A stretch of DNA of 15,609 nt, from NCBI GenBank assembly GCA_002325245.1, contig DCRR01000013.1, positions 22,423 to 38,031 on the forward strand, written 5' to 3'. The notes under the pieces are model-generated. The model saw only the letters and a program-made list of their open reading frames with translations. It had not been told where the DNA came from and ran no database searches. Of this stretch, positions 6,511 to 14,284 are shown piece by piece; position 1 is the first letter of the stretch, and each line of letters starts with the position of its first letter. Position numbers and translations under genes: made by a program. The DNA is from Microbacteriaceae bacterium UBA1487 (GTDB taxonomy: Bacteria; Actinomycetota; Actinomycetes; Actinomycetales; Microbacteriaceae).

Positions 6511-7518
6511 GTGATCGTCGCCGACCGGCTCGTGAAGACCTTCGCGAGCACCGACTCCCAGAGCCCGGTGCACGCGGTCGATGATGTCAGCCTGCGCATC
6601 GCCGAGGGCGAGATCTTCGGCATCGTGGGGCAGAGCGGCGCCGGCAAGAGCACCCTGGTGCGTCTGCTCAACCTCCTGGAGCGCCCCGACTCCGGCAGCG
6701 TGATCCTCGACGGCACCGACCTCACCGCGCTCGATGAGCGCGCACTGCGCCGCGAGCGTCACCAGATCGGCATGATCTTCCAGCAGTTCCAGCTGCTGTC
6801 GCGCCGCACCGTGCGCGAGAACGTCGCCCTCCCGCTCGAGGTGCTCGGCGTCCCCGCCCGCGAACGGCGCGCACGCGTCGACGAGATCCTCGACCTGGTC
6901 GGGCTCACCGACCGGGCGGATGCCTACCCGGCCCAGCTCTCCGGCGGTCAGAAGCAGCGGGTCGGCATCGCTCGCGCCCTCGCCCCGCGCCCGCGGGTGC
7001 TGCTCTCAGACGAGGCCACCAGCGCCCTGGACCCGGCGACGACCCGCTCGATCCTCGACCTGCTGGCCAAGCTCAACCGCGAGCTCGGCCTCACCATCGT
7101 GCTGATCACGCACGAGATGGAGGTCATCAAGCAGGTGTGCCACTCGGCCGCGCTGATCGAGCACGGCCGCATCGTCGAGCAGGGCCGCATCCACGACCTG
7201 CTGCAGACCCCCGGCTCGCGCATCGCGCACCAGCTCTTCCCGCTCGGCGAGCACGCCCCCGAGCGCGGCAACACGATCGTCGAGGTCACCTTCACGGGCC
7301 TCGACTCGAGCCGCCCGGTCATCGCGCGCCTCGCGCGCGACCACGGACTCGACATCAGCATCCTCGGCGCCATGATCGAGACGGTCTCCGGTGAGCAGAC
7401 GGGGCGCATCCGCCTCGAGCTGCCCGGCACCGAGACCGCGAAGACGGCTGCCATCGAAAGCCTGCGGGCTGAGGGCTACGTCGTCGACGTCGTCGCCGCG
7501 AACGGAGGTGCCGCATGA
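6511..7518 (+). CDS. metN: Methionine ABC transporter ATP-binding protein
   Basis: 335 aa from GTG 6511. Motifs in order: Walker A 'GQSGAGKST' (40-48), Q-loop 'MIFQQFQLL' (about 88-96), ABC signature 'LSGGQKQR' (143-150), Walker B 'VLLSDEAT' (163-170; Asp167, Glu168), H-loop His201 in 'LITHEME'. Residues about 256-330 form the C-terminal NIL (ACT-like) domain typical of MetN, which in the E. coli protein binds methionine and shuts off transport (trans-inhibition). The length matches E. coli MetN (343 aa). It powers import of L- and D-methionine and related compounds with MetI and MetQ. The stop overlaps metI by ATGA. Methionine specificity rests on the NIL domain plus the MetI/MetQ neighbours. 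Confidence 0.93.
   Translation: MIVADRLVKTFASTDSQSPVHAVDDVSLRIAEGEIFGIVGQSGAGKSTLVRLLNLLERPDSGSVILDGTDLTALDERALRRERHQIGMIFQQFQLLSRRTVRENVALPLEVLGVPARERRARVDEILDLVGLTDRADAYPAQLSGGQKQRVGIARALAPRPRVLLSDEATSALDPATTRSILDLLAKLNRELGLTIVLITHEMEVIKQVCHSAALIEHGRIVEQGRIHDLLQTPGSRIAHQLFPLGEHAPERGNTIVEVTFTGLDSSRPVIARLARDHGLDISILGAMIETVSGEQTGRIRLELPGTETAKTAAIESLRAEGYVVDVVAANGGAA
7504..7508 (+). promoter_or_regulatory. metI ribosome binding site
   Basis: GGAGG ends 6 nt before the metI ATG at 7515 and lies within the last codons of metN, giving both its own site and translational coupling. Confidence 0.7.
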
Positions 7519-8216
7519 TCGACCCCACCGATCCCGAGTTCTGGCCGCGCCTGTTCGACGGCCTGCTCGTCGCGAGCGGCGAGACCCTCATCATGCTCGT
7601 CGTCACCGGCCTGGTCACGCTCATCGGCGGTCTCGCGCTCGGCGTGATTCTCGTCGCGACCGATGCCGACGGCGTGCTCGCCGCTCCGTTCGGCTCGCGC
7701 GCGCTCGGCCGCGGCATCAACCTCGTGCTCGGCACGATCGTCAACATCGGTCGCTCGGTGCCGTTCATCATCCTGATGGTCGCGCTGATCCCGGTCTCGC
7801 GATTCCTCGTCGGCAGCGCCTTCAGCCTCGAGGGCGCCATCGTGCCACTGTGCGTCGCCGCCGTGCCGTTCTTCGCCCGCATCGCCGAGATCGCGCTGCG
7901 CGAGGTGCCGAGCGGTCTGGTCGAGGCGGGCACCGCGATGGGCGCCTCCCCGGTGCAGCTGCTCGTCAAGGTGCTCGTGCCCGAGGCCGTGCCCGCGCTG
8001 CTGCGCGGCTTCACCACGACGCTCGTCACCATCGTGAACTACTCGGCGATCGTGACCGTGGTCGGCAACTACGGCCTCGGCTCCTTCGCCTACGTGAACG
8101 GCTACCAGCGCTACAGCGTGATCCACATCCTCGCCGTGGTCGCGCTGCTGGTCGCGCTCGTTCACCTTCTGCAGTGGCTCGGCAACCGCCTGGCCGCCCG
8201 ACTCTCCCACCGCTGA
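7515..8216 (+). CDS. metI: Methionine ABC transporter permease
   Basis: 233 aa, the normal size for MetI (E. coli 217). It has five or so hydrophobic segments and the cytoplasmic EAA loop that docks on the ATPase: 'LVEAGTAMGASPVQLLVKVLVPEAVPALL' region around residues 135-163. 'NIGRSVPFIILMVALIPVSRFLVG' and the 'VGNYGLGSFAYVNGYQRY' segment are characteristic of MetI. It forms a homodimeric channel in the cytoplasmic membrane. The first 4 bp overlap metN, and metQ follows after 18 bp, so the three are one operon in the order N-I-Q. Confidence 0.93.
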   Translation: MIDPTDPEFWPRLFDGLLVASGETLIMLVVTGLVTLIGGLALGVILVATDADGVLAAPFGSRALGRGINLVLGTIVNIGRSVPFIILMVALIPVSRFLVGSAFSLEGAIVPLCVAAVPFFARIAEIALREVPSGLVEAGTAMGASPVQLLVKVLVPEAVPALLRGFTTTLVTIVNYSAIVTVVGNYGLGSFAYVNGYQRYSVIHILAVVALLVALVHLLQWLGNRLAARLSHR

Positions 8217-8222
8217 ACCATC

Positions 8223-8228
8223 GAAAGG
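8223..8228 (+). promoter_or_regulatory. metQ ribosome binding site
   Basis: GAAAGG ends 6 nt before the metQ ATG at 8235, in the 18-bp gap after metI. Confidence 0.6.
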
Positions 8229-8234
8229 CCCCTC

Positions 8235-9044
8235 ATGTCCCACCGCTTCTCGCGCGCCGCGCTCGCCACCACCGCCGCCCTCGCCGCGACCCTCGCGCTC
8301 AGCGCCTGCGGCGCCGCCTCCGACGACGACGAGTCGACGCTGAGCGTCGGCGCCACCGCCGTTCCGGCCGCCGAGATCCTGCAGTTCGTCATTGACTCCG
8401 GCCAGGCCGAGGAGGCGGGACTCACCATCACCGTCCAGGAGTACGCCGACTACGTCACCCCCAACCAGGCGCTCTCCGACGGCACCAACGACGCCAACCT
8501 GTTCCAGCACGAGCCGTACCTGAACCTCTACAACTCGGAGTCCGGTGACGACCTGGTCGCCGTCGGCAAGGTCTACCTGCCGCCGCTCGCGCTCTACTCG
8601 AAGACCGTCGACGACATCGCCGACCTGCCGGACGGCGCGAGCATCGCGCTGCCCAACGACGCGAGCAACGAGTCGCGCGCGCTGCTGCTGCTCGCCGCGC
8701 ACGGACTGATCGAGACGACGGACGCGCCGAGCACCGTCGCCGACATCACCGCCAACCCGCGCGGCTTCGAGTTCAGCGAGATCGACGCCGCCAGCCTGCC
8801 GCAGGCGCTCGACGAGAAGGACGCCGCGATCGTGAACTTCAGCTTCGCGGCCGCCGCCGGGCTCTCCAGCGACCTGCAGCTCTTCGCCGAGGGCGCCGAG
8901 AGCAGCTACTTCAACATCCTCGCCACCCGCGCCGAGCTCGCCGACGACCCGCGCGTCGCGACGCTCTACGAGCTGCTGACCTCCGAGGAGACGTCCGCCT
9001 GGATCCTGGAGCAGTACTCGGGCCTGGTCACCCCGGCCGCGTAA
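8235..9044 (+). CDS. metQ: Methionine-binding lipoprotein (NlpA/MetQ family)
   Basis: 269 aa. A lipoprotein signal peptide is clear: Arg-containing N-region, hydrophobic stretch 'ALATTAALAATLALSAC' and lipobox LSAC with Cys25 as the lipidated residue. The mature part is a NlpA-family binding protein: 'LSVGATAVPAAEILQFV', 'ITVQEYADYVTPNQALSDGTNDANLFQHEPYL' region, and 'SIALPNDASNESRALLLLAAHGLI' are typical of MetQ. It is anchored to the outer face of the membrane and delivers methionine to MetNI. It is the last gene of metNIQ; no intrinsic terminator is visible in the 37 bp before hrpA. Methionine as ligand is inferred from the family and the operon. Confidence 0.93.
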   Translation: MSHRFSRAALATTAALAATLALSACGAASDDDESTLSVGATAVPAAEILQFVIDSGQAEEAGLTITVQEYADYVTPNQALSDGTNDANLFQHEPYLNLYNSESGDDLVAVGKVYLPPLALYSKTVDDIADLPDGASIALPNDASNESRALLLLAAHGLIETTDAPSTVADITANPRGFEFSEIDAASLPQALDEKDAAIVNFSFAAAAGLSSDLQLFAEGAESSYFNILATRAELADDPRVATLYELLTSEETSAWILEQYSGLVTPAA

Positions 9045-9067
9045 CGCGCAGGCGGGTCGAGGGGCGC

Positions 9068-9073
9068 TAGCCT
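9068..9073 (+). promoter_or_regulatory. Putative -10 box for leaderless hrpA transcript
   Basis: TAGCCT lies 8 nt before the hrpA ATG at 9082, with no Shine-Dalgarno sequence between them. It repeats the TAGCCTGG arrangement seen before metY. No -35 is evident. Confidence 0.45.
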
Positions 9074-9081
9074 GGACGGCT

Positions 9082-12000
9082 ATGCCCCTCGACCTGCCGC
9101 CGATCGCCTACCCGCCGGAGCTGCCCGTCAGCGCCGCGCGGGAGGAGCTCGCGCGCGCCATCGCCGAGAACCAGGTGGTGATCGTGGCGGGGGCCACCGG
9201 CTCGGGCAAGACGACCCAGCTGCCGAAGATCCTGCTCGAGCTGGGGCGCGAGAAGATCGGACACACGCAGCCCCGCCGTATCGCCGCGCGCAGCGTCGCC
9301 GAGCGCATCGCCGAAGAGCTCACCGTCGAGCTCGGCACCCTTGTCGGATACCAGGTGCGGTTCGACGATCGAACGAAGCGCGAGACCGCGGTCAAGCTGA
9401 TGACCGACGGCGTGCTGCTGGCCGAGATCAACCGCGACCGCGACCTGCGCCGCTACGACACGATCATCATCGACGAGGCCCACGAGCGCAGCCTCACGAT
9501 CGACTTCCTGCTCGGCTATCTGACGCGTCTGCTGCCGCGTCGCCCCGAGCTCAAGGTGATCATCACCAGCGCGACGATCGACCCGGAGCGCTTCGCGAAG
9601 CACTTCGCCCGCGCCGACGGCACCCCCGCCCCCATCGTCGAGGTGAGCGGGCGCAGCTACCCGGTCGAGATCCGCTACCGTCCGCTCGTCGCCGAGTCCG
9701 GCGACGACGACAGCGATGACGGCGCGACGCGCGACGATCGCGACATCGTGCAGGGCGTGCTGGATGGCCTCGACGAGCTGGAGCGCGAGGGCAGCGGTGA
9801 CGTGCTGGTCTTCTTCAGCGGCGAGAACGAGATCCGGGATGCCGCCGACGCGATCCGCGGACGCCTCACCGCGCGCGGCGCGGCCGGCGAGACCACGGAG
9901 GTGCTTCCCCTCTACGGTCGACTGAGCTCCGCCGAGCAGCACCGCGTGTTCGAGCGCGCACGCCCCGGCATCCGCCGCCGCATCGTGCTCGGCACCAACG
10001 TCGCCGAGACGAGCCTCACGGTGCCCGGCATCAAGTACGTCATCGACACCGGCACAGCTCGGATCAGCCGCTACTCGGCCCGCTCCAAGGTGCAGCGCCT
10101 GCCGATCGAGCCGATCAGCCAGGCCAGCGCCAACCAGCGCTCCGGCCGCGCGGGGCGCACGAGCGACGGCATCGCGATCCGGCTCTACTCGGAGGAGGAC
10201 TTCGACTCCCGGCCCGAGTTCACCGACCCCGAGATCCTGCGCACCAGCCTCGCGGCGGTGATCCTGCAGATGATCGACCTGCGCCTCGGCGACATCTCCG
10301 AGTTCCCCTTCGTCGAGCCGCCGGATGCGCGCGGCATCAAGGACGGCACCGACCTGCTGCTGGAGCTCGGCGCGATCTCGGCCGACGCGACGACTGGCCA
10401 CACCCGCATCACCAAGGTCGGTCGCGACCTCGCCCGGCTGCCGGTCGACCCGCGCTTCGGCCGCATGATCGTCGAGGCCGAGCGCCGCGGTGTCGCGCGC
10501 GAGGTGATGGCGATCGTGGCGGGGCTGAGCATCCAGGACCCGCGCGAGCGCCCGCTGGAGAAGCGCGGAACGGCGGATGCCTCGCACGCCCGCTTCACCG
10601 ACCCGACGAGCGACTTCATCAGCCTGCTGAACCTCTGGAACCACCTCGAGCACCAGCAGCGCGAGCTCTCCAGCAGCGCATTTCGGCGGCTCTGCAAGGC
10701 CGAGTTCCTCAACTACCTGCGGGTGCGCGAGTGGCAGGAGCTCTACCGTCAGCTGGCGCGCGCCGGGAAACCTCTCGGCATCGTCGCCCGCGGGGCCAGC
10801 ACCGACGCCGACGCCATCCACATCTCGCTGCTCTCCGGGCTGCTGAGCCGCATCGGGCTGCTCGATGAGCGGGTGCGCGCGAAGCCGGGCGAGAAGGGAC
10901 GCCGCCCCACGGAGTTCCTCGGCTCGCGGCAGCAGCGCTTCACCGTGTTCCCCGGTTCGGTGCTCGCCAAGAAGCCGCCCGCCGCGGTGATGGCAGCCGA
11001 ACTGGTGGAGACCAGCCGACTGTTCGCCCGCACCGTCGCGCGCATCGACCCGGCGTGGGCGGAGCCGCTCGCCGAGCACCTGGTGAAGCGCAGCTACGGG
11101 CTGCCGCGCTGGGAGAAGCGGCAGGGCTCGGCGGTCGCCGACGAGAAGGTCACCCTCTACGGCGTGCCGATCGTGCCGAAGCGGCGCATCCAGCTGGCGC
11201 GGATCGACGCCGAGCAGGCCCGCGAGCTGTTCATCCGGCACGCCCTCGTCGGCGTCGACGGCAAGCCCGGCGAGTGGCCGTTCGAGATCCGCGGCAACGC
11301 CCTCTACGACTTCGACCGACGCAACCGGGCGCTGCGCCGCGAGCTCGAGCAGCTGGAGGAGCGCACCCGCCGCCGCGACATCCTGGTCGACGACGAGGCG
11401 GTGGTCGACTTCTACGACCGGCGGATTCCCGCCGACGTCACCGACGTCCGGCGCTTCGAGCGCTGGTGGCGCGACGCACGCACGAAGACCCCCGAACTGC
11501 TCACGATGACACGGGAGGCGCTGCTCGGCGAGGAGGAGGCCGCGCCCGAGCGCGACGAGCAGGGCTTCCCCGCGCACTGGCAGGCGGGCGAGCAGCGGCT
11601 GCGGCTCGCCTACCGCTTCGAGCCCGGTGCCGAGGACGACGGGGTGACGCTCGAGGTTCCGCTCGCGGTGCTGCCGCGGCTGGAGGATCGCGGCTTCGAC
11701 TGGCTGGTGCCGGGGCTGCGCGAGGAACTGGTGACGGCGCTCATCAAGAGCCTGCCCAAGCACATCCGCAAGAACGTGGTGCCCGCCGCCGACTGGGCGC
11801 GAAAGCTCATGGCCGAGCTGCCCGAGCACGCCGAGACGCCGCTGACCGAGCTGCTCGCCCAGGAGATCCGGCGCGCGACGCACACTGTCGTCTCGCCCAC
11901 CGACTTCGACCTCGAGCGGGTGGCGTCGCACCTGCGGATGGGGTTCGCCGCGATCGACGCTCGAGGCCGCCGCGTGGGGCTGTCGAAGAGCCTCGCCGAG

Positions 12001-12930
12001 CTGCAGGCGCGCTTCGCCGAACGGGCGCGTTCGAGCGTCGCGAAGGTCGCGGAGACGGTCACCCCGGGGCGCGATCTGGAGCGCTCGGGCATCACCGCCT
12101 GGGATCTCGGCGAGCTGCCGAAGCTCGTCGAGGCGAAGCAGGGCGGCTCGACGGTGCGGGCCTTCCCGGCCCTGGTCGACGAGGGCCAGAGCGTCGCGAT
12201 TCGGGTCTTCGGCACGGCCGCCGAGCAGGCGGCGGCGCATCCGTTCGGCGTGCGGCGCCTTCTCGCGCTGAGCCTGCCGAGCCCGCTCGGCTACGTGCAG
12301 GAGCACCTCACCGGCGCCGAGAAGCTGCAGCTCGCGGCGAGCCCCTACCGCTCCACCGCGGCGCTGCTGGATGACGCCCTGCTGGCCGTGATCGACCAGG
12401 CCGCCGGCGACCGCGCGCCGTTCACGCAGCCGGAGTTCGAGGCGCTGCGCGCCGAGGTCTCGGCGGGACTGATCGACGGGGTGTTCGAGGCCGTGCAGCT
12501 GACCGCGCGAGTGCTCGACGCCGCGCGCGTCGCCGACAAGGCGATTTCGGCCCGGTCGAGCCTGGCGCTGATGTCGCCGCTCGCCGACGCCCGCGCCCAA
12601 CTAGACAGCCTTGTCTACCCCGGTTTCGTGCGGTCCACCGGACTGGAACGGCTGCGCCGCGTGCCGGTGTACCTCGCCGCGATCACGCACCGCGCCGAGA
12701 AGATGGCCGAGAACCTCGGCCGCGATCGGCAGTGGCAGACCGAGGTCGAGAAGGCCACCGCGCACTACCGGGACGCGGGCGGCGAGCTGCCGCTGCCGCT
12801 CGCAGCGCCCGAGCGGATCCGCACCGCCCGCTGGATGCTCGAGGAGCTGCGACTGTCGCTCTTCGCCCAGCACCTGGGAGCCCAGGGCCCGGTGAGCGTT
12901 CCGCGGATCACGAAGGCGCTCGCGGGCTAG
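9082..12930 (+). CDS. hrpA: ATP-dependent RNA helicase HrpA (DEAH box)
   Basis: 1282 aa, close to E. coli HrpA (1300). Helicase core: motif I 'GATGSGKTT' (37-45), motif Ia 'TQPRRIAARSVAERIA' (62-77), motif II DEAH (131-134), motif III SAT (163-165), and motif VI 'QRSGRAGR' (352-359). Then come a helicase-associated (HA2) region around 430-525, an OB-fold region about 575-660 ('GLLSRIGLLDE', 'FTVFPGSVLAKKPP'), and the long C-terminal region typical of HrpA (DUF3418-type, about 690-1275) that separates it from shorter HrpB. DEAH RNA helicases unwind RNA; in E. coli HrpA acts in mRNA processing and rescue of stalled ribosomes. It is cytoplasmic. The start is supported by the TAGCCT box and by the N-terminal match. 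It probably has its own promoter and converges on the ribonucleotide reductase locus. Confidence 0.95.
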   Translation: MPLDLPPIAYPPELPVSAAREELARAIAENQVVIVAGATGSGKTTQLPKILLELGREKIGHTQPRRIAARSVAERIAEELTVELGTLVGYQVRFDDRTKRETAVKLMTDGVLLAEINRDRDLRRYDTIIIDEAHERSLTIDFLLGYLTRLLPRRPELKVIITSATIDPERFAKHFARADGTPAPIVEVSGRSYPVEIRYRPLVAESGDDDSDDGATRDDRDIVQGVLDGLDELEREGSGDVLVFFSGENEIRDAADAIRGRLTARGAAGETTEVLPLYGRLSSAEQHRVFERARPGIRRRIVLGTNVAETSLTVPGIKYVIDTGTARISRYSARSKVQRLPIEPISQASANQRSGRAGRTSDGIAIRLYSEEDFDSRPEFTDPEILRTSLAAVILQMIDLRLGDISEFPFVEPPDARGIKDGTDLLLELGAISADATTGHTRITKVGRDLARLPVDPRFGRMIVEAERRGVAREVMAIVAGLSIQDPRERPLEKRGTADASHARFTDPTSDFISLLNLWNHLEHQQRELSSSAFRRLCKAEFLNYLRVREWQELYRQLARAGKPLGIVARGASTDADAIHISLLSGLLSRIGLLDERVRAKPGEKGRRPTEFLGSRQQRFTVFPGSVLAKKPPAAVMAAELVETSRLFARTVARIDPAWAEPLAEHLVKRSYGLPRWEKRQGSAVADEKVTLYGVPIVPKRRIQLARIDAEQARELFIRHALVGVDGKPGEWPFEIRGNALYDFDRRNRALRRELEQLEERTRRRDILVDDEAVVDFYDRRIPADVTDVRRFERWWRDARTKTPELLTMTREALLGEEEAAPERDEQGFPAHWQAGEQRLRLAYRFEPGAEDDGVTLEVPLAVLPRLEDRGFDWLVPGLREELVTALIKSLPKHIRKNVVPAADWARKLMAELPEHAETPLTELLAQEIRRATHTVVSPTDFDLERVASHLRMGFAAIDARGRRVGLSKSLAELQARFAERARSSVAKVAETVTPGRDLERSGITAWDLGELPKLVEAKQGGSTVRAFPALVDEGQSVAIRVFGTAAEQAAAHPFGVRRLLALSLPSPLGYVQEHLTGAEKLQLAASPYRSTAALLDDALLAVIDQAAGDRAPFTQPEFEALRAEVSAGLIDGVFEAVQLTARVLDAARVADKAISARSSLALMSPLADARAQLDSLVYPGFVRSTGLERLRRVPVYLAAITHRAEKMAENLGRDRQWQTEVEKATAHYRDAGGELPLPLAAPERIRTARWMLEELRLSLFAQHLGAQGPVSVPRITKALAG

Positions 12931-13100
12931 GCCGCTTCGCGGCTGCTCGCGAACCCAAGGGGGTTTCGATACGCCGCTTCGCGGCTACTCAACCCACTCG
13001 CGTCGCCGCTTCGCGGCTACTCAACCCACACACCGCGCCGCTTCGCGGCTGCTCAACCCGCTCACCGCGCCGCTTCGCGGCTGCTCAGCCCGCTCACCGC
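12931..13100. repeat. Five-copy hairpin repeat array with 32-bp period
   Basis: Five copies of GCCGCTTCGCGGCTRCTC start at 12931, 12973, 13005, 13037 and 13069; the last four are exactly 32 bp apart. Each contains the inverted repeat GCCGC-TTC-GCGGC, and copies 2-4 are followed by AACCC and copy 5 by AGCCC. The unit at about 12960-12995 is preceded by GGGTTTCGATAC, giving outer arms GGGTT/AACCC. The array fills the convergent gap between hrpA and the ribonucleotide reductase small-subunit gene. It may serve as a bidirectional transcription barrier; there is no T-run, so a classical terminator is not shown. It starts immediately after the hrpA stop. Confidence 0.85.
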
Positions 13101-13103
13101 AAC

Positions 13104-14096
13104 CTACTTCTTGCCGCCCGAGGCGCTCGCGTTCGACTCGTAGGAGGTGTTGGTCGACTCGAAGAAGTTGACCAGCTGCAGCGTGTCGTTCGCCGCCGCC
13201 ATCCACTTCGCCGGGTTCGACACCTTGTACTCCGGCTCGAAGCCGAGCTCCTCGAGGCGACGGTCGGCGAGGTACTTGACGTACTGGTTGATGTAGCTGG
13301 CGTTGAGGCCGAGGATGCCGCCGGGAAGCAGGTCGCGGTTGTACTGCTCCTCCATCTCCACGGCATCCAGGATCATCTGCTTGATCTCGGCAGCGAACTC
13401 GGGCGTCTGCAGGTCCGGGTTCTCGTCGAGCACGGTGAGGATCAGGTTGATGCCGAACTTCAGGTGAAGGCTCTCGTCGCGCACCACCCAGTCCATGAGG
13501 CTGCCGAAGTTGCGCAGCAGGTTCCGCTGGCGGAAGCTCAGCGCCACCATGAAGCCCGAGTAGAACCAGATGCCCTCGAGGATCACGTTGTAGGCCACGA
13601 GGTTGCGGATGAAGTCCTGCTTGCCCTCGGTCGTCGTGATGTCGAGGGTCTGCTCGGTCATCCGCTTGATGAACTTGACCTCGAACTCCTCCTTGCGCGC
13701 CATCGAGGGCACGTCGACGTGGGCGTTGTAGGCCTCGTCGCGGTTGATCGGGAAGGTCTCGAGCACGTACTCGAAGCTCATGCAGTGGTTGGCCTCCTCC
13801 CACATCTGCTTCGCGAGGTAGAGGTGCGCCTCGGGAGCGTTGATGTAGGGGTAGACGCCGAAGGCGAGCGCCTTGTTGACGAGCAGTTCGTTCGGGTTGA
13901 AGTACGACATGAGGAACGTGATCGCGTGGCGCTCCTCGTCGGTCATCTTCTTGAAGTCGGCGATGTCCTCGCCGAGCTGGATCTCGTTCGGGAACCAGGT
14001 GTTGGCGACCGCCTGGTCGTAGAGGTCCATCGCCCACTTGTAGGTGACGGGCTTGAGGAGGAGGCCCTCCGTGATTCCGGTTCCGAGGATCGGCAT
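13104..14096 (-). CDS. nrdB: Ribonucleotide reductase small subunit, class Ic type
   Basis: 330 aa. It is the radical-generating beta subunit that pairs with NrdA to reduce ribonucleoside diphosphates. Metal ligands are readable: Glu70 ('NPNELLVNKAL'), Glu101 and His104 ('WEEANHCMSFEY'), Glu174 ('ILEGIWFYSGF'), Glu208 and His211 ('VRDESLHLKFG'). The position that holds the radical tyrosine in class Ia/Ib is Phe108. Phe here, Glu rather than Asp as first ligand, and ligand spacings of 31, 73 and 34 match the Chlamydia trachomatis class Ic protein (E89, E120, E193, E227, F127), so a Mn/Fe cofactor is expected. Trp34 ('NTWFPNEI') and Tyr319 are candidates for the radical path to NrdA. The ATG at 14096 has AGAAGGA 7 nt upstream; the frame is open to 14129 but without support. 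It lies 107 bp after the nrdA tail ORF. Confidence 0.93.
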   Translation of the reverse strand: MPILGTGITEGLLLKPVTYKWAMDLYDQAVANTWFPNEIQLGEDIADFKKMTDEERHAITFLMSYFNPNELLVNKALAFGVYPYINAPEAHLYLAKQMWEEANHCMSFEYVLETFPINRDEAYNAHVDVPSMARKEEFEVKFIKRMTEQTLDITTTEGKQDFIRNLVAYNVILEGIWFYSGFMVALSFRQRNLLRNFGSLMDWVVRDESLHLKFGINLILTVLDENPDLQTPEFAAEIKQMILDAVEMEEQYNRDLLPGGILGLNASYINQYVKYLADRRLEELGFEPEYKVSNPAKWMAAANDTLQLVNFFESTNTSYESNASASGGKK

Positions 14097-14103
14097 CTGT
14101 GTG

Positions 14104-14110
14104 TCCTTCT
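14104..14110 (-). promoter_or_regulatory. nrdB ribosome binding site
   Basis: On the minus strand AGAAGGA ends 7 nt before the ATG at 14096. This supports that start over the in-frame codon at 14129. Confidence 0.65.
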
Positions 14111-14123
14111 GGCTTGGGTGGCG

Positions 14124-14167
14124 AGGCAAGTATGCCGGGTCACGGTGAGACCGGACCCGGCATGCCT
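14124..14167 (-). other. Long stem-loop between nrdA tail and nrdB
   Basis: A perfect 10-bp inverted repeat (ATGCCGGGTC at 14132-14141 with GACCCGGCAT at 14154-14163) encloses a second stem (CGGT 14143-14146 with ACCG 14150-14153, loop GAG), so the hairpin is 14 bp with one bulged A. It extends outward by AGGC/GCCT (14124-14127, 14164-14167) across a 4-nt bulge. No T-run follows on either strand, so it is not a standard terminator. On the minus strand one arm overlaps CATACT (14134-14129), a possible nrdB -10, so it may be an operator or an RNA element. A smaller CCGC-GAAA-GCGG hairpin on the minus strand (14180-14169) lies next to it. Confidence 0.7.
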
Positions 14168-14191
14168 GCCGCTTTCGCGGGTGGGGGGATT

Positions 14192-14201
14192 GGGGGGGGG
14201 G
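14192..14201 (+). repeat. Ten-G homopolymer tract
   Basis: Ten consecutive G (C on the coding strand) lie 2 nt past the stop of the nrdA tail ORF, with a further six G at 14183-14188. It is a slippage-prone tract and also a place where sequencing errors gather. It is outside any reading frame recognised here. Confidence 0.9.
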
Positions 14202-14203
14202 AA

Positions 14204-14284
14204 CTACTGGCAGGACTCACATTGCAGGTCGTCCATGGGGTCGACCGGAACGTCGTAGCCGCCGACGTCGTCGAAGGGACCCAT
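14204..14284 (-). CDS. 26-aa mini-ORF with CxxC redox tail of NrdA
   Basis: The 26-codon ORF begins 'MGPFDDVGGYDV', is acidic (seven Asp, one Glu) and ends 'DDLQCESCQ'. A terminal CxxC followed by one or a few residues is the hallmark of the C-terminal redox shuttle of ribonucleotide reductase alpha subunits, which re-reduces the active-site disulfide after each turnover; the nrdA frame here ends without it. The ATG overlaps the nrdA stop (TGATG), and GGAGG lies 6 nt upstream (14295-14291), an ideal ribosome binding site. So it could be translated as a separate peptide by reinitiation. Alternatively it is the true end of NrdA reached by a -1 shift, or separated by a sequencing indel. It is too short for standard gene callers and could easily be missed. 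Confidence 0.65.
   Translation of the reverse strand: MGPFDDVGGYDVPVDPMDDLQCESCQ

Noticed and set aside
9067..12600. A 1177-codon open frame on the minus strand opposite hrpA
   Set aside because: Its translation is rich in Arg/Ala/His/Asp with no recognisable domain, and it lies exactly antisense to a full-length, motif-complete helicase. In high-GC genomes such shadow frames are expected.
12973..13086. CRISPR-like regular spacing
   Set aside because: The 32-bp units are near-identical along most of their length, the 'spacers' are about 14 bp and similar to each other, and no cas gene is present. This is a tandem hairpin repeat.
14124..14167. Intrinsic terminator after the nrdA tail ORF
   Set aside because: The stem is strong but no T-run follows on either strand, so it is listed as a stem-loop of unknown role.
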